Positions 24,847-32,612 of a stretch of DNA of 64,000 nt are shown here, piece by piece. Location: assembly GCA_937924995.1 (NCBI GenBank), contig CALEXY010000013.1, positions 75,240 to 139,239 of the forward strand, given 5' to 3'. The position numbers and the translations under genes were made by a program. Source of the DNA: an uncultured Candidatus Saccharibacteria bacterium (GTDB taxonomy: Bacteria; Patescibacteriota; Saccharimonadia; Saccharimonadales; Saccharimonadaceae). The notes beneath the pieces are model-generated. The model searched no databases, had not been told where the DNA came from, and was given only the letters and a program-made list of their open reading frames with translations. Each line of letters starts with the position of its first letter. Position 1 is the stretch's first letter.

Positions 24847-24936
24847 TGGCGGAAGCGAGAGGATTCGAACCTCCGATACGGTTCCCCGCATACACGCGTT
24901 CCAGGCGTGCTCCTTAAACCACTCGGACACACTTCC
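24847..24936 (-). tRNA. tRNA-Ser (anticodon GGA)
   Basis: Acceptor GGAAGTG pairs with CGCTTCC using a U-G pair, encoded CCA, anticodon loop CTGGAAC giving GGA, long variable arm. A TGTTATAAT promoter lies upstream at 24950-24958 (minus strand). Confidence 0.94.
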
Positions 24937-25073
24937 AACAATTTTCTATATTATAACAGAATTTAGGGAGAAAATGAAGAAAAGTCTGAGAAAATAGACT
25001 ATTTTTATTTAACGTTTATGCTAATATGAAGGTATGTAAAAGTTAATGGAGTGGGCGAAAGGAGAGGTGTCCC

Positions 25074-26678
25074 ATGAAAAATAAAGACGAAAAACAAAAC
25101 GAGAAGCATAAATGTAAATATATCTTCGTGACCGGCGGAGTACTTTCTGGAGTAGGAAAGGGAATTACGGCGGCTTCGATTGGGGCTATTTTGAAAGCTA
25201 AGGGTTTCAAGGTGACAATGCAAAAGTGCGACCCGTATCTGAATGTGGATGCAGGACTTTTGAATCCGGTGGAACACGGTGAATGTTATGTGACGCATGA
25301 TGGTGTGGAGACGGATCTAGATCTCGGCCATTACGAACGCTTTTTGGATTTTGAAACGAACCGCTATTCGATTACGCTTTCGGGTTCGATTTTTAAGGAA
25401 TTGATTGAAAAAGAACGCGCGGGAGGTTTTCATGGTAAAACCGTACAGTTGGTGCCGCATTTTACGGATTTAGTGCAAGAAAAAATTATGAATGCTTCGA
25501 AAAATTCGGATATTCATATCGTAGAAATTGGCGGTACGGTGGGGGATTATGAGGGGCTGTCTTTTATTGAAGCGATTAGATTGTTCGGGAATAAAGTGGG
25601 GCGACGAAATTGTCTTTACGTAAATGTAGTTTACGTGCCATGGATTAACACTTCGAAAGAATTGAAGAGTAAACCAGCACAAAATGCGTTAAAAGATTTA
25701 CGTGGATTTGGGATCATTCCAGATGTGGTGGTTTGTCGTACGGAAAAACCAGCGCCACGCGAAATTTGTGAAAAAATTGCTAGATTTTCGGGAATTCCAG
25801 ATGAAGCAGTCTTGAACCTACCAGATATTGATTCGGTATACGATGTACCATTTAATGTTTTGAAATCTGGGGTGCTAGAGATTTTGAATGATTTTGTGGG
25901 GGATGACAAAGAGCCGGATATGTCTGCTTGGGAAGAATTTTCGAAGAAGCGAGCTCAGAAAAACGCGCGAACCGTGAAGGTGGGGTTGGTGGCGAAATAT
26001 GTCGGGAATGAAGATACCTACATTTGTGTGACGGAAGCCTTGAAGGCGGCAGCGGCTTGGAATGATGTGAATTTGGATCTTAGGTGGATTAACGCAGAAA
26101 AAGTCGATGAAAAAATGTTGTCGGAAGTCGATGGTCTAGTGGTGCCAGGTGGTTTCGGTAACCGTGGGGTGGAGGGGAAAATTGCGGCAGCAAATTACGC
26201 TTTGGATCACGACGTGCCTTACCTCGGATTATGTTTAGGGATGCAAGTGGCTTGTATCGCGAGCGCGAGAAGAGCAGGACTAACGCAAGCGAATTCGGAA
26301 GAATTTGATAAAGAAACTAAAGAAAACGTGATTTATCTGATGGATGGACAGGAGGGGAAGGAATCGACGGGTGGTAGTATGCGTCTCGGAGATTTTCCGG
26401 CGAAATTAGTTAAGGGGAGTAAAACAGCTAAAATTTACGGAAAAACTAATATCGTAGAACGTCATCGTCACCGTTATGAAGTGAATCAAAAATTCCTTAA
26501 GGAAATCGAAAAGGGCGGCGTGGTGGTTTCGGGTACCTCACCAGATGGAAAATTGGTGGAATTTGTGGAAGCACCAGGGAAGAAATTCTTTGTGGGAACA
26601 CAAGCACACCCAGAGCTGAAATCGAGACCTTTACGTGTACATCCATTATTTATGGAGTTTGTAAAAAGCTTAAAATAA
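25074..26678 (+). CDS. pyrG: CTP synthase
   Basis: A 534-residue two-domain enzyme. The synthetase domain starts near residue 14 with YIFVTGGVLSGVGKG and contains KCDPYLNVDAGLLNP and HGECYVTHDGVETDLDLGHYERF. The glutaminase domain (about 295-534) has PGGFGNRG and the nucleophile loop GLCLGMQVAC, with HRHRYEVN and HPELKSRP near the end. It converts UTP to CTP with ATP and glutamine. A 13-residue charged N-terminal extension precedes the usual start; GAAAGGAGAGG supports this ATG. It is a single-gene unit with a terminator. Confidence 0.96.
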   Translation: MKNKDEKQNEKHKCKYIFVTGGVLSGVGKGITAASIGAILKAKGFKVTMQKCDPYLNVDAGLLNPVEHGECYVTHDGVETDLDLGHYERFLDFETNRYSITLSGSIFKELIEKERAGGFHGKTVQLVPHFTDLVQEKIMNASKNSDIHIVEIGGTVGDYEGLSFIEAIRLFGNKVGRRNCLYVNVVYVPWINTSKELKSKPAQNALKDLRGFGIIPDVVVCRTEKPAPREICEKIARFSGIPDEAVLNLPDIDSVYDVPFNVLKSGVLEILNDFVGDDKEPDMSAWEEFSKKRAQKNARTVKVGLVAKYVGNEDTYICVTEALKAAAAWNDVNLDLRWINAEKVDEKMLSEVDGLVVPGGFGNRGVEGKIAAANYALDHDVPYLGLCLGMQVACIASARRAGLTQANSEEFDKETKENVIYLMDGQEGKESTGGSMRLGDFPAKLVKGSKTAKIYGKTNIVERHRHRYEVNQKFLKEIEKGGVVVSGTSPDGKLVEFVEAPGKKFFVGTQAHPELKSRPLRVHPLFMEFVKSLK

Positions 26679-26706
26679 AAAACTTAAAGTTCAAAAAATA
26701 AGTTTT

Positions 26707-26737
26707 AAAATGGCAGTTTAAGGGCTGCTATTTTTTT
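26707..26737 (+). terminator. Terminator after pyrG
   Basis: ATGGCAG pairs with CTGCTAT (one G-U), followed by T7. Confidence 0.75.
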
Positions 26738-26817
26738 CTGTAACCAGGGAAACTACGATTGAGATTCTATGGAATTTTTGTATTTTTTCGAAAAATGTTG
26801 TGTAATTAAAATTGTGA

Positions 26818-26823
26818 TAAAAT
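26818..26823 (+). promoter_or_regulatory. -10 box for argS (TGATAAAAT type, leaderless)
   Basis: TAAAAT, preceded by TGA, ends six bases before the argS ATG. Confidence 0.55.
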
Positions 26824-26829
26824 AGAGAT

Positions 26830-28590
26830 ATGGAAGAAATTCAAAATACCCTAAAAAAGACGACCGTCGAGCTATACGCCGTAGAAGTGGATGTAGTTTT
26901 GACGCAAGCGCCAGAAAATACTGGTTGCGACTTCGCGACAAATGTGGCGATGTTATTAGCGAAAACATTAAAGAAAAATCCGATGGAAATCGCAGAAGAA
27001 ATCGTGCGTAGACTCGGCGAGACGGATTTGGAAGTGGAAATCGCACGGCCTGGGTTTTTGAATTTCAAATTAAGCAATAAAAATCTTCTAAAAAATATCG
27101 ATAAGTTCGAAAAAGATTTTACGAAAAATATATCATCAGACGCATATTCTGGGCAGACGGTGATTTGTGAATTTTCGGATCCGAACCCATTTAAGGTGTT
27201 GCATGTCGGCCATCTTTATACATCAATTGTGGGCGAAGCAATTTCGCGCGTGATTGAATACGCCGGTGGTAAAGTAGTGCGTGCGAATTTTGGTGGTGAT
27301 ATTGGTCTGCATGTAGCAAGAAATATGTATGGAATGCTACGTAAAATTAAAGAAATTCCGACGGATTTATCACCGGAGAAAGTGGCAGATTTACTGGCCG
27401 AATGTTATGTATTTGGTACCAGGGCGGATGAAGATGACACAGAGGCGCACGCAGAAATCGTGAAGCTAAATAAGATGATTTTCGAGATTGCGGAAGCGGG
27501 GGAAGGAGCGGATTATAGCAACAATCCAGAACGCGCCAGAGTAGCGGAACTTTATTTCTGGGGTCGCAAGAATAGTTACCAATATTTTGAGAATTTCTAC
27601 AAGCGTTTGCAGGTGAAATTTGATAAATATTACCCTGAATCGACGGTGGCGAAGACTGGTTTGGAAACCGTGCGCAGGGAACTAAAGAACGGGGTTTATG
27701 AGATGTCGGATGGGGCGGTGGTTTACCGTGGCGATAAACATGGACTTCATACCAGGGTATTTATTAATAATAATGGCCTGCCAACTTACGAAGCTAAAGA
27801 TACGGGTTTGATTTTCGAGAAATATAAAGATTTTCATTTTGATAAATCGATTATTATTACTGGTAACGACATTATTGAATATATGAAAGTGGTGCTTTCG
27901 GCGATTTCGCAATACGCGCCGGAACTTTCAAGTAGGACTTTACACATTACGCACGGCCAAGTGAAATTGCCAGGCAATGAAAAAATGTCTTCAAGAAAAG
28001 GAAACTTCTTGCGCGCGATTGATGTGATTGAAATGGTGCGCGAGGCTATGGAAAAATCGAGCGACGAGAAAGTTTTGATGGGCGCCCTGAAGTATGCTTT
28101 AGCTAAATATAAAATTGGCGGAGATATCATATTTGATATAAAAGAGTCAGTTTCGATGACGGGGAATTCCGGTCCATATCTGCAATATTCGGCAGTGCGT
28201 GCGAAGAAAATTTTGGGTAAAATCTTCAGTGGCCGCATTAGTGGAGAATTAAATAAGGTTGAATCGGAGGCTGAGGCTCTAATTTCAGAAAATGATTCGG
28301 CGGAAAAAGAAGCAAAATATCTCGCGGACATTTCGATTTATGAACGTAATTTGATGAAGAAATTGATTCAGTACCCAGATGTTTTGAAAGAAACAGTGCG
28401 AGAACTTTTGCCAAATAAAATTTGTACTTACCTCTATGAATTGGCGCAAGAATTTAGTCGTTTTTATGAACACGTACAGGTGGCGGGTTCAGAATTTGAG
28501 TTAGAACGAGGTAAAATTATTTTAGTTTACTTAAAGGTTTTGACTCATGGTTTGAATTTATTAGGTATTGAAGTGCCGGAGCAAATGTAA
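26830..28590 (+). CDS. argS: Arginyl-tRNA synthetase
   Basis: A 586-residue class I synthetase. An N-terminal additional domain (about 1-95) precedes the HIGH-type motif FSDPNPFKVLHVGHLYTS. The KMSKS equivalent is NEKMSSRKGN near residue 385. The C-terminal DALR anticodon-binding domain covers about 465-586. It charges both tRNA-Arg species seen here. The likely leaderless start is supported by the -10 six bases upstream. Its stop overlaps the orn start (TAATG), so the pair is translationally coupled. Confidence 0.95.
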   Translation: MEEIQNTLKKTTVELYAVEVDVVLTQAPENTGCDFATNVAMLLAKTLKKNPMEIAEEIVRRLGETDLEVEIARPGFLNFKLSNKNLLKNIDKFEKDFTKNISSDAYSGQTVICEFSDPNPFKVLHVGHLYTSIVGEAISRVIEYAGGKVVRANFGGDIGLHVARNMYGMLRKIKEIPTDLSPEKVADLLAECYVFGTRADEDDTEAHAEIVKLNKMIFEIAEAGEGADYSNNPERARVAELYFWGRKNSYQYFENFYKRLQVKFDKYYPESTVAKTGLETVRRELKNGVYEMSDGAVVYRGDKHGLHTRVFINNNGLPTYEAKDTGLIFEKYKDFHFDKSIIITGNDIIEYMKVVLSAISQYAPELSSRTLHITHGQVKLPGNEKMSSRKGNFLRAIDVIEMVREAMEKSSDEKVLMGALKYALAKYKIGGDIIFDIKESVSMTGNSGPYLQYSAVRAKKILGKIFSGRISGELNKVESEAEALISENDSAEKEAKYLADISIYERNLMKKLIQYPDVLKETVRELLPNKICTYLYELAQEFSRFYEHVQVAGSEFELERGKIILVYLKVLTHGLNLLGIEVPEQM

Positions 28591-29120
28591 TGCCGAAAAA
28601 AGCGAAATTACTCTGGATGGACCTGGAAATGACAGGTCTAGATCCAGAAAAAGATAAGATTTTGGAAGTGGCGGTGATTGCGACGGATTGGGAAATGAAC
28701 CCGATGGCGCAAATGACGGCGACGGTGAAAGTTTCGGAAAAATTGATTAAAGAACGCATGGTGGGAGAGTTCTGGGAAAAACACGAAGAGACTTATCAAA
28801 AACTTTGCGAACAAAATAAATCTGGACTTCCGGTGAAGGAGGTGGAAGAGATGCTACTAAAATTCATCGATGAACATTTTAGTGATGAGGTTTATTTAGC
28901 GGGAAATTCAATTCATCAGGATAAAAGATTTATCGTCAAAGAGTGGCCGAAATTAAATGAACGATTACATTATCGCATGCTTGATGTGTCAGCGTTTAAA
29001 TTGTATTTCGAAAATGTGATGAAGAAAAAATTCACCAAAAGGGAAATGCATTTGGCGTTGGATGATATTTTGGGGTCGATTGAAGAATTAAAATATTATA
29101 GTAAATATATAAAGAAATAA
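28590..29120 (+). CDS. orn: Oligoribonuclease (DEDDh 3'-5' exonuclease)
   Basis: A 176-residue protein. ExoI DLEMTGLDPEKDKILEVAVI carries the first Asp and Glu, ExoII AGNSIHQDKRF the second Asp, and ExoIII HLALDDILGSIEELKYY the His and last Asp. Length and order match Orn, which clears two- to five-base RNA fragments. Orn is mainly known from Proteobacteria and Actinobacteria, so its presence in a CPR genome is worth noting. It is coupled to argS, and a small gene follows after one base. Confidence 0.93.
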   Translation: MPKKAKLLWMDLEMTGLDPEKDKILEVAVIATDWEMNPMAQMTATVKVSEKLIKERMVGEFWEKHEETYQKLCEQNKSGLPVKEVEEMLLKFIDEHFSDEVYLAGNSIHQDKRFIVKEWPKLNERLHYRMLDVSAFKLYFENVMKKKFTKREMHLALDDILGSIEELKYYSKYIKK

Positions 29121-29121
29121 G

Positions 29122-29454
29122 ATGTTTGAGATAGAAAAAGTTAGCGGAATTGGGGAATTTAAAAAAGAAAGATTTTTTGATATTCACGTGAATACAAAAA
29201 ATCCGAATTTGGAAGAGTATGTTTATTTGACGCCGAATGAAAAAGTATTTTTGGTAGAACGCAAAAATACTTTGGAAGTGCGATGTGATCGAAATCTTTC
29301 GAAATTACTAAAAGAAGAATTCGAATCGGTGATGACTTCGCGTTATTTCGGTGTGGGGGGAGTAGAAATTGTGCTGAGTGGTCAAGTGGAAGAAGATAAA
29401 ATCGAAGACTTGGTGCGATTAAGCTACAATTTGACGAAAGAGATGGCGGACTAA
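29122..29454 (+). CDS. Small soluble protein, possibly MmcQ/YjbR-like
   Basis: A 110-residue protein directly after orn. It has no signal or helix of membrane type. The pattern of a short beta-rich core and an ending with VEEDKIEDLVRLSYNLTKE recalls the MmcQ/YjbR fold, whose members end in a helix with a Ser-Tyr pair. The match is weak and no activity is implied. It is likely co-transcribed with argS-orn and closed by the following terminator. Confidence 0.5.
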   Translation: MFEIEKVSGIGEFKKERFFDIHVNTKNPNLEEYVYLTPNEKVFLVERKNTLEVRCDRNLSKLLKEEFESVMTSRYFGVGGVEIVLSGQVEEDKIEDLVRLSYNLTKEMAD

Positions 29455-29491
29455 AATCCTAGAGTCCTAAAATAGATTGAAAAATAGTTTG

Positions 29492-29517
29492 AAAATAGGT
29501 CGAGAGGCCTATTTTTA
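29492..29517 (+). terminator. Terminator closing the argS-orn operon
   Basis: AAAATAGG pairs with CCTATTTT over an 8-base loop with T residues. Confidence 0.8.
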
Positions 29518-29518
29518 T

Positions 29519-29547
29519 TTGCGGGAAAAAGAAAAATCTCATATAAT
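29519..29547 (+). promoter_or_regulatory. mscL promoter (TTGCGG-17-TATAAT)
   Basis: A -35-like TTGCGG and perfect -10 with 17-base spacing. The -10 ends six bases before the ATG, so the mscL mRNA should be leaderless. Confidence 0.75.
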
Positions 29548-29553
29548 GAGCCT

Positions 29554-30009
29554 ATGAAAAAAGAATTGAAAAAACTCAAGAAAAATGTCGAAAAAGTGAG
29601 TAAATCGAGCTTTGTGACAGAATTTAAGGAATTCATCAATCGTGGTAGCGTGCTCGACCTCGCAGTCGGTGTGATCATCGGTGGCGCCTTCCAAAAAATT
29701 ATTTCATCATTAGTAAGCGATATCATTATGCCACTGGTCGGCTTAATCGCAGGTGGAGTAGATTTTCGCAATTTGGAAATTACCATCCCAAATCTATTCG
29801 GTCAAGATTCCGCAGCTCACATTCGTTATGGAAACTTCCTGCAAAATATGGTAGATTTCTTGATTATTGCATTCTGTGTGTTCTTAATCATTAAAATCAT
29901 GAACAAGTTTATCGGCAAATTCAAGAAGGAACAGGAAGAGAAGGCTGAACCAACTACTGATGAACAAATCCTCGAAGTTTTGAAAGATATTCGTAAGCAC
30001 CAGAAATAA
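29554..30009 (+). CDS. mscL: Large-conductance mechanosensitive channel
   Basis: A 151-residue protein. A 20-residue Lys-rich start is followed by FKEFINRGSVLDLAVGVIIGGAF, the MscL amphipathic helix and pore-lining TM1. A periplasmic loop and TM2 (FLIIAFCVFLIIKIM) follow, then a charged C-terminal bundle ending DEQILEVLKDIRKHQK. It forms a membrane-tension valve that releases solutes on osmotic downshock. The last 38 bases, including the stop, are repeated just outside the gene. Confidence 0.95.
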   Translation: MKKELKKLKKNVEKVSKSSFVTEFKEFINRGSVLDLAVGVIIGGAFQKIISSLVSDIIMPLVGLIAGGVDFRNLEITIPNLFGQDSAAHIRYGNFLQNMVDFLIIAFCVFLIIKIMNKFIGKFKKEQEEKAEPTTDEQILEVLKDIRKHQK

Positions 30010-30047
30010 TCGAAGTCTTGAAAGATATTTGTAAGCACCAGAAATAA
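29972..30047 (+). repeat. 38-bp tandem duplication of the mscL 3' end
   Basis: 29972-30009 (in mscL, including the stop) and 30010-30047 (outside) match at 36 of 38 positions. Confidence 0.92.
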
Positions 30048-30055
30048 TTTGAAAT

Positions 30056-30088
30056 AAAAATAGGTCGCGATGAGCGACTTATTTTTAT
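30056..30088 (+). terminator. Terminator after mscL
   Basis: AAAAATAGGTCGC pairs with GCGACTTATTTTT (one mismatch or G-U), 5-base loop. Confidence 0.85.
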
Positions 30089-30185
30089 GCCGTGACTTAA
30101 GAATTTCACGAGACGGTTTCTCAAGTTTTTCGAAGCGTATTTTTGAGTTTTATGAAATGGATTTTGAAAAAATTTTTTTATAGTT

Positions 30186-30848
30186 TTAGATAGCGGAGGA
30201 CTTGAAGTTTTCGTATTGAGACTTAATATTTTCGAGGTTTTTGACACGTTCGACGGTGTTAGCCTTAACCTTTTGACTGGTGGTGCGGGTTTCAGCTTCG
30301 GTTTGAAAGTTAATCAAATAGGCGATAAGTAGGGGGAATTCACGTAGGGTAAAGCGATCAAGACGAGCGGAGATGCGGCCATTTTCGAATTCCTCAGCGA
30401 TTTTTTCGACGGTATTTTTTTGGCTAGTTGCGAGCTCCGATTTGCCAAAAGTAGACTCTAGTTCAGTAATACCAAATTCAGAAGTTAGGAGATTTTTTTC
30501 ATTTAATTCAAGTTCGGCAAGTACGGCTTGAAGAGAGGCGGTAATACCACGGATGTCGGAGGACTGCATATAGTCCTTATATTTGTCGATAAGTTCCTCA
30601 TTCATATATTTGGCAAGATAGTAACTCGAAACCAAACTATCGCGATCGCGTTTTTCCACGATTTTTTTTGTACCAGAAAAGACGCTAAAAAGAATCAAAA
30701 CAAAAATAAGGCCGAGTGCAAGAGAAATATTGCGTAAGGTCAGAAAGGGAATAATTTTATCGAAAAAAGCGAAAGGGGAACTTTGTTTGCCTGGATTCGG
30801 TTTGGGAGAATTAGAGGCGATTTGTTGAAGATAAGCCATATTGTCCAT
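30186..30848 (-). CDS. Single-pass membrane protein of unknown function
   Basis: A 220-residue protein. About 35 polar residues precede one helix (about 37-59, RNISLALGLIFVLILFSVF). A mostly helical, charged domain of about 160 residues, probably outside the cell, follows. No conserved motif is recognised; the helical C-terminus could be a coiled coil. The -10 box TATAAT (30855-30860) ends six bases before the ATG. It is divergent from dnaG, only 38 bases away, so the two may share regulation. Confidence 0.6.
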   Translation of the reverse strand: MDNMAYLQQIASNSPKPNPGKQSSPFAFFDKIIPFLTLRNISLALGLIFVLILFSVFSGTKKIVEKRDRDSLVSSYYLAKYMNEELIDKYKDYMQSSDIRGITASLQAVLAELELNEKNLLTSEFGITELESTFGKSELATSQKNTVEKIAEEFENGRISARLDRFTLREFPLLIAYLINFQTEAETRTTSQKVKANTVERVKNLENIKSQYENFKSSAI

Positions 30849-30854
30849 GCTTTA

Positions 30855-30880
30855 ATTATAGCATAGAGGTTTGTTATAAT
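30855..30880. promoter_or_regulatory. Divergent -10 boxes between dnaG and the membrane protein gene
   Basis: Minus-strand TATAAT at 30855-30860 and plus-strand TGTTATAAT ending at 30880. Each ends six bases before its start codon. Confidence 0.7.
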
Positions 30881-30886
30881 TATATT

Positions 30887-32500
30887 ATGCAAGATGCGAA
30901 GGAGGAAATTCGAGCCAGGCTGCCGATCGAAGATGTGGTATCGGAATATATTGAGCTGAAGCGAAGTGGTGCAACTCTGAAGGGACATTCACCTTGGGGT
31001 GTCGATAAAACACCTTCGTTTATGGTGTCACCAGATAAGGGGATTTGGCATGATTTCTCGGCGAATAAAGGTGGGGATATTTTTTCGTTTGTAATGGAAG
31101 TGGAGGGAATTAGTTTTCCGGAAGCTTTGGAAAAATTAGCGGCGAAAGCAGGGGTGGAGCTAAAAAAATATTCGAGCGGAGATGTGCAAGTATCGCGTAC
31201 GAAGATGAAAATGCGAGAAATTTTGGAACTCGCGACGAAATTCTATCAGGCGTGCTTAGTGAAAAATGAAAAAATTCGAGATTACGCGTTTTATCAGAGA
31301 AACTTGGATCGTAATTCAATCTTGAATTTTCGGATTGGTTATGCGCCGAGCGGGAAAGATTTTTTGGTAAATTTTTTGAAAAAACGTGGCTACAAAGAAG
31401 CAGAGATTAAAGAAGCGGGTCTGATGAATCGATTCGGTGGAGATTTTTTCCGTGGTAGGATGATGATTCCGTTTATCGATGCAAGTTCCGATAATGTGAT
31501 TGGTTTTACGGGGCGAATTACGGAAGCCGGTGAGCCAAAATATTTGAACACTTCGGAAACTTTGCTGTTTAATAAGGGTCGATTTATTTTTGGGTTGAAT
31601 TTGGCAAAAAAAGCAATCAGGGAAAATGGTTTTTGTGTGATCGTGGAAGGAAATATGGATGTGATTTCGTCGCATCAGGCAGGGGTACAGGAGGCGGTGG
31701 CGACTTCGGGTACAGCAATGACGGAAAATCATTTGAAGATTTTATCGCGATTAACTTCAGATATTCGTTTGGCCTATGATGGCGATGCGGCAGGAGTGGC
31801 GGCGACGGAGCGAGCGATTTTGATGGCAAGTAAATTAGGGATTTCTTTGTCAGTGGTATCGGATTATGGTAAGGCGAAAGATCCGGATGAATTAATTCGT
31901 TCGGCGCCAGAAAAATGGCGTGAATGTGTAATGAAACCAGTGCCAGCGATTGACTGGGTGTTGGGCAAATATGAAATTAAATATAACTTACGTACCGGAA
32001 TGGGGAAGAAGCAATATTCGGATCTGGCAATGAAATTAATTGTGGAGATTCAGGATCCGGTGGAGCGCAAACATTATGAGCAGATGGTGGCGCGAAAATT
32101 GGAAGTGACGGTGGAGGACCTGAAAGAGAAAAAGGTGCAAGTGGAAACTGTGAGGCTTAAGCCAGTGAAAGAAGTGAACGAGGCGACAAGCCCGAGTATT
32201 TTGAAGGTGCTAGAAAATGATTTACTGGCGATTTTGGTTTACGGGGGAACAGCAGGAGCGGAAATTGATTTGGAAATTCCAACCGATGAAGTAAAACTGG
32301 AAGAATTGTCGCTGATTTTTGAGGAAAAATTTGCGAAAAAAGGTGAAACAGAACTTTTGAAATTAAGTCAGGAACTGCGTCAACGTTACGAGGTAGAACG
32401 AAATAAAGAAAAAAAGAAACAGTTAATTCAGGAACTTGAATCTTGTGAAGATGAAGAGCGAATGACGGAAATTTTGAAGGAAATTGAACGGTTAGGTTAG
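30887..32500 (+). CDS. dnaG: DNA primase with degenerate zinc-binding domain
   Basis: A 537-residue protein. The N-terminal CHC2 domain (about 1-100) is recognisable by DKTPSFMVSPDKGIWHDF and KGGDIFSFV. The four metal ligands are lost: the usual CPFH is SPWG and the usual CFGC is DFSA. The catalytic core follows (FRIGYAPSG, FRGRMMIPF, TGR), then TOPRIM (VIVEGNMDVISSHQAG and LAYDGDAAG). The C-terminal part (about 430-537) is helical and should bind the replicative helicase. It makes RNA primers for replication. The upstream -10 suggests a leaderless mRNA. The nearby rpoD recalls the dnaG-rpoD pairing of other bacteria. Confidence 0.93.
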   Translation: MQDAKEEIRARLPIEDVVSEYIELKRSGATLKGHSPWGVDKTPSFMVSPDKGIWHDFSANKGGDIFSFVMEVEGISFPEALEKLAAKAGVELKKYSSGDVQVSRTKMKMREILELATKFYQACLVKNEKIRDYAFYQRNLDRNSILNFRIGYAPSGKDFLVNFLKKRGYKEAEIKEAGLMNRFGGDFFRGRMMIPFIDASSDNVIGFTGRITEAGEPKYLNTSETLLFNKGRFIFGLNLAKKAIRENGFCVIVEGNMDVISSHQAGVQEAVATSGTAMTENHLKILSRLTSDIRLAYDGDAAGVAATERAILMASKLGISLSVVSDYGKAKDPDELIRSAPEKWRECVMKPVPAIDWVLGKYEIKYNLRTGMGKKQYSDLAMKLIVEIQDPVERKHYEQMVARKLEVTVEDLKEKKVQVETVRLKPVKEVNEATSPSILKVLENDLLAILVYGGTAGAEIDLEIPTDEVKLEELSLIFEEKFAKKGETELLKLSQELRQRYEVERNKEKKKQLIQELESCEDEERMTEILKEIERLG

Positions 32501-32612
32501 ATAAATTTTTGAGGAATAATTTTGAATTTTAGTGTTAGTTTTTGGGGCTGGCTGGTTGATTAAGATTAGAATAAGCGTTATACTTAATCTAATTTGAGGG
32601 ACTAAAATAACA

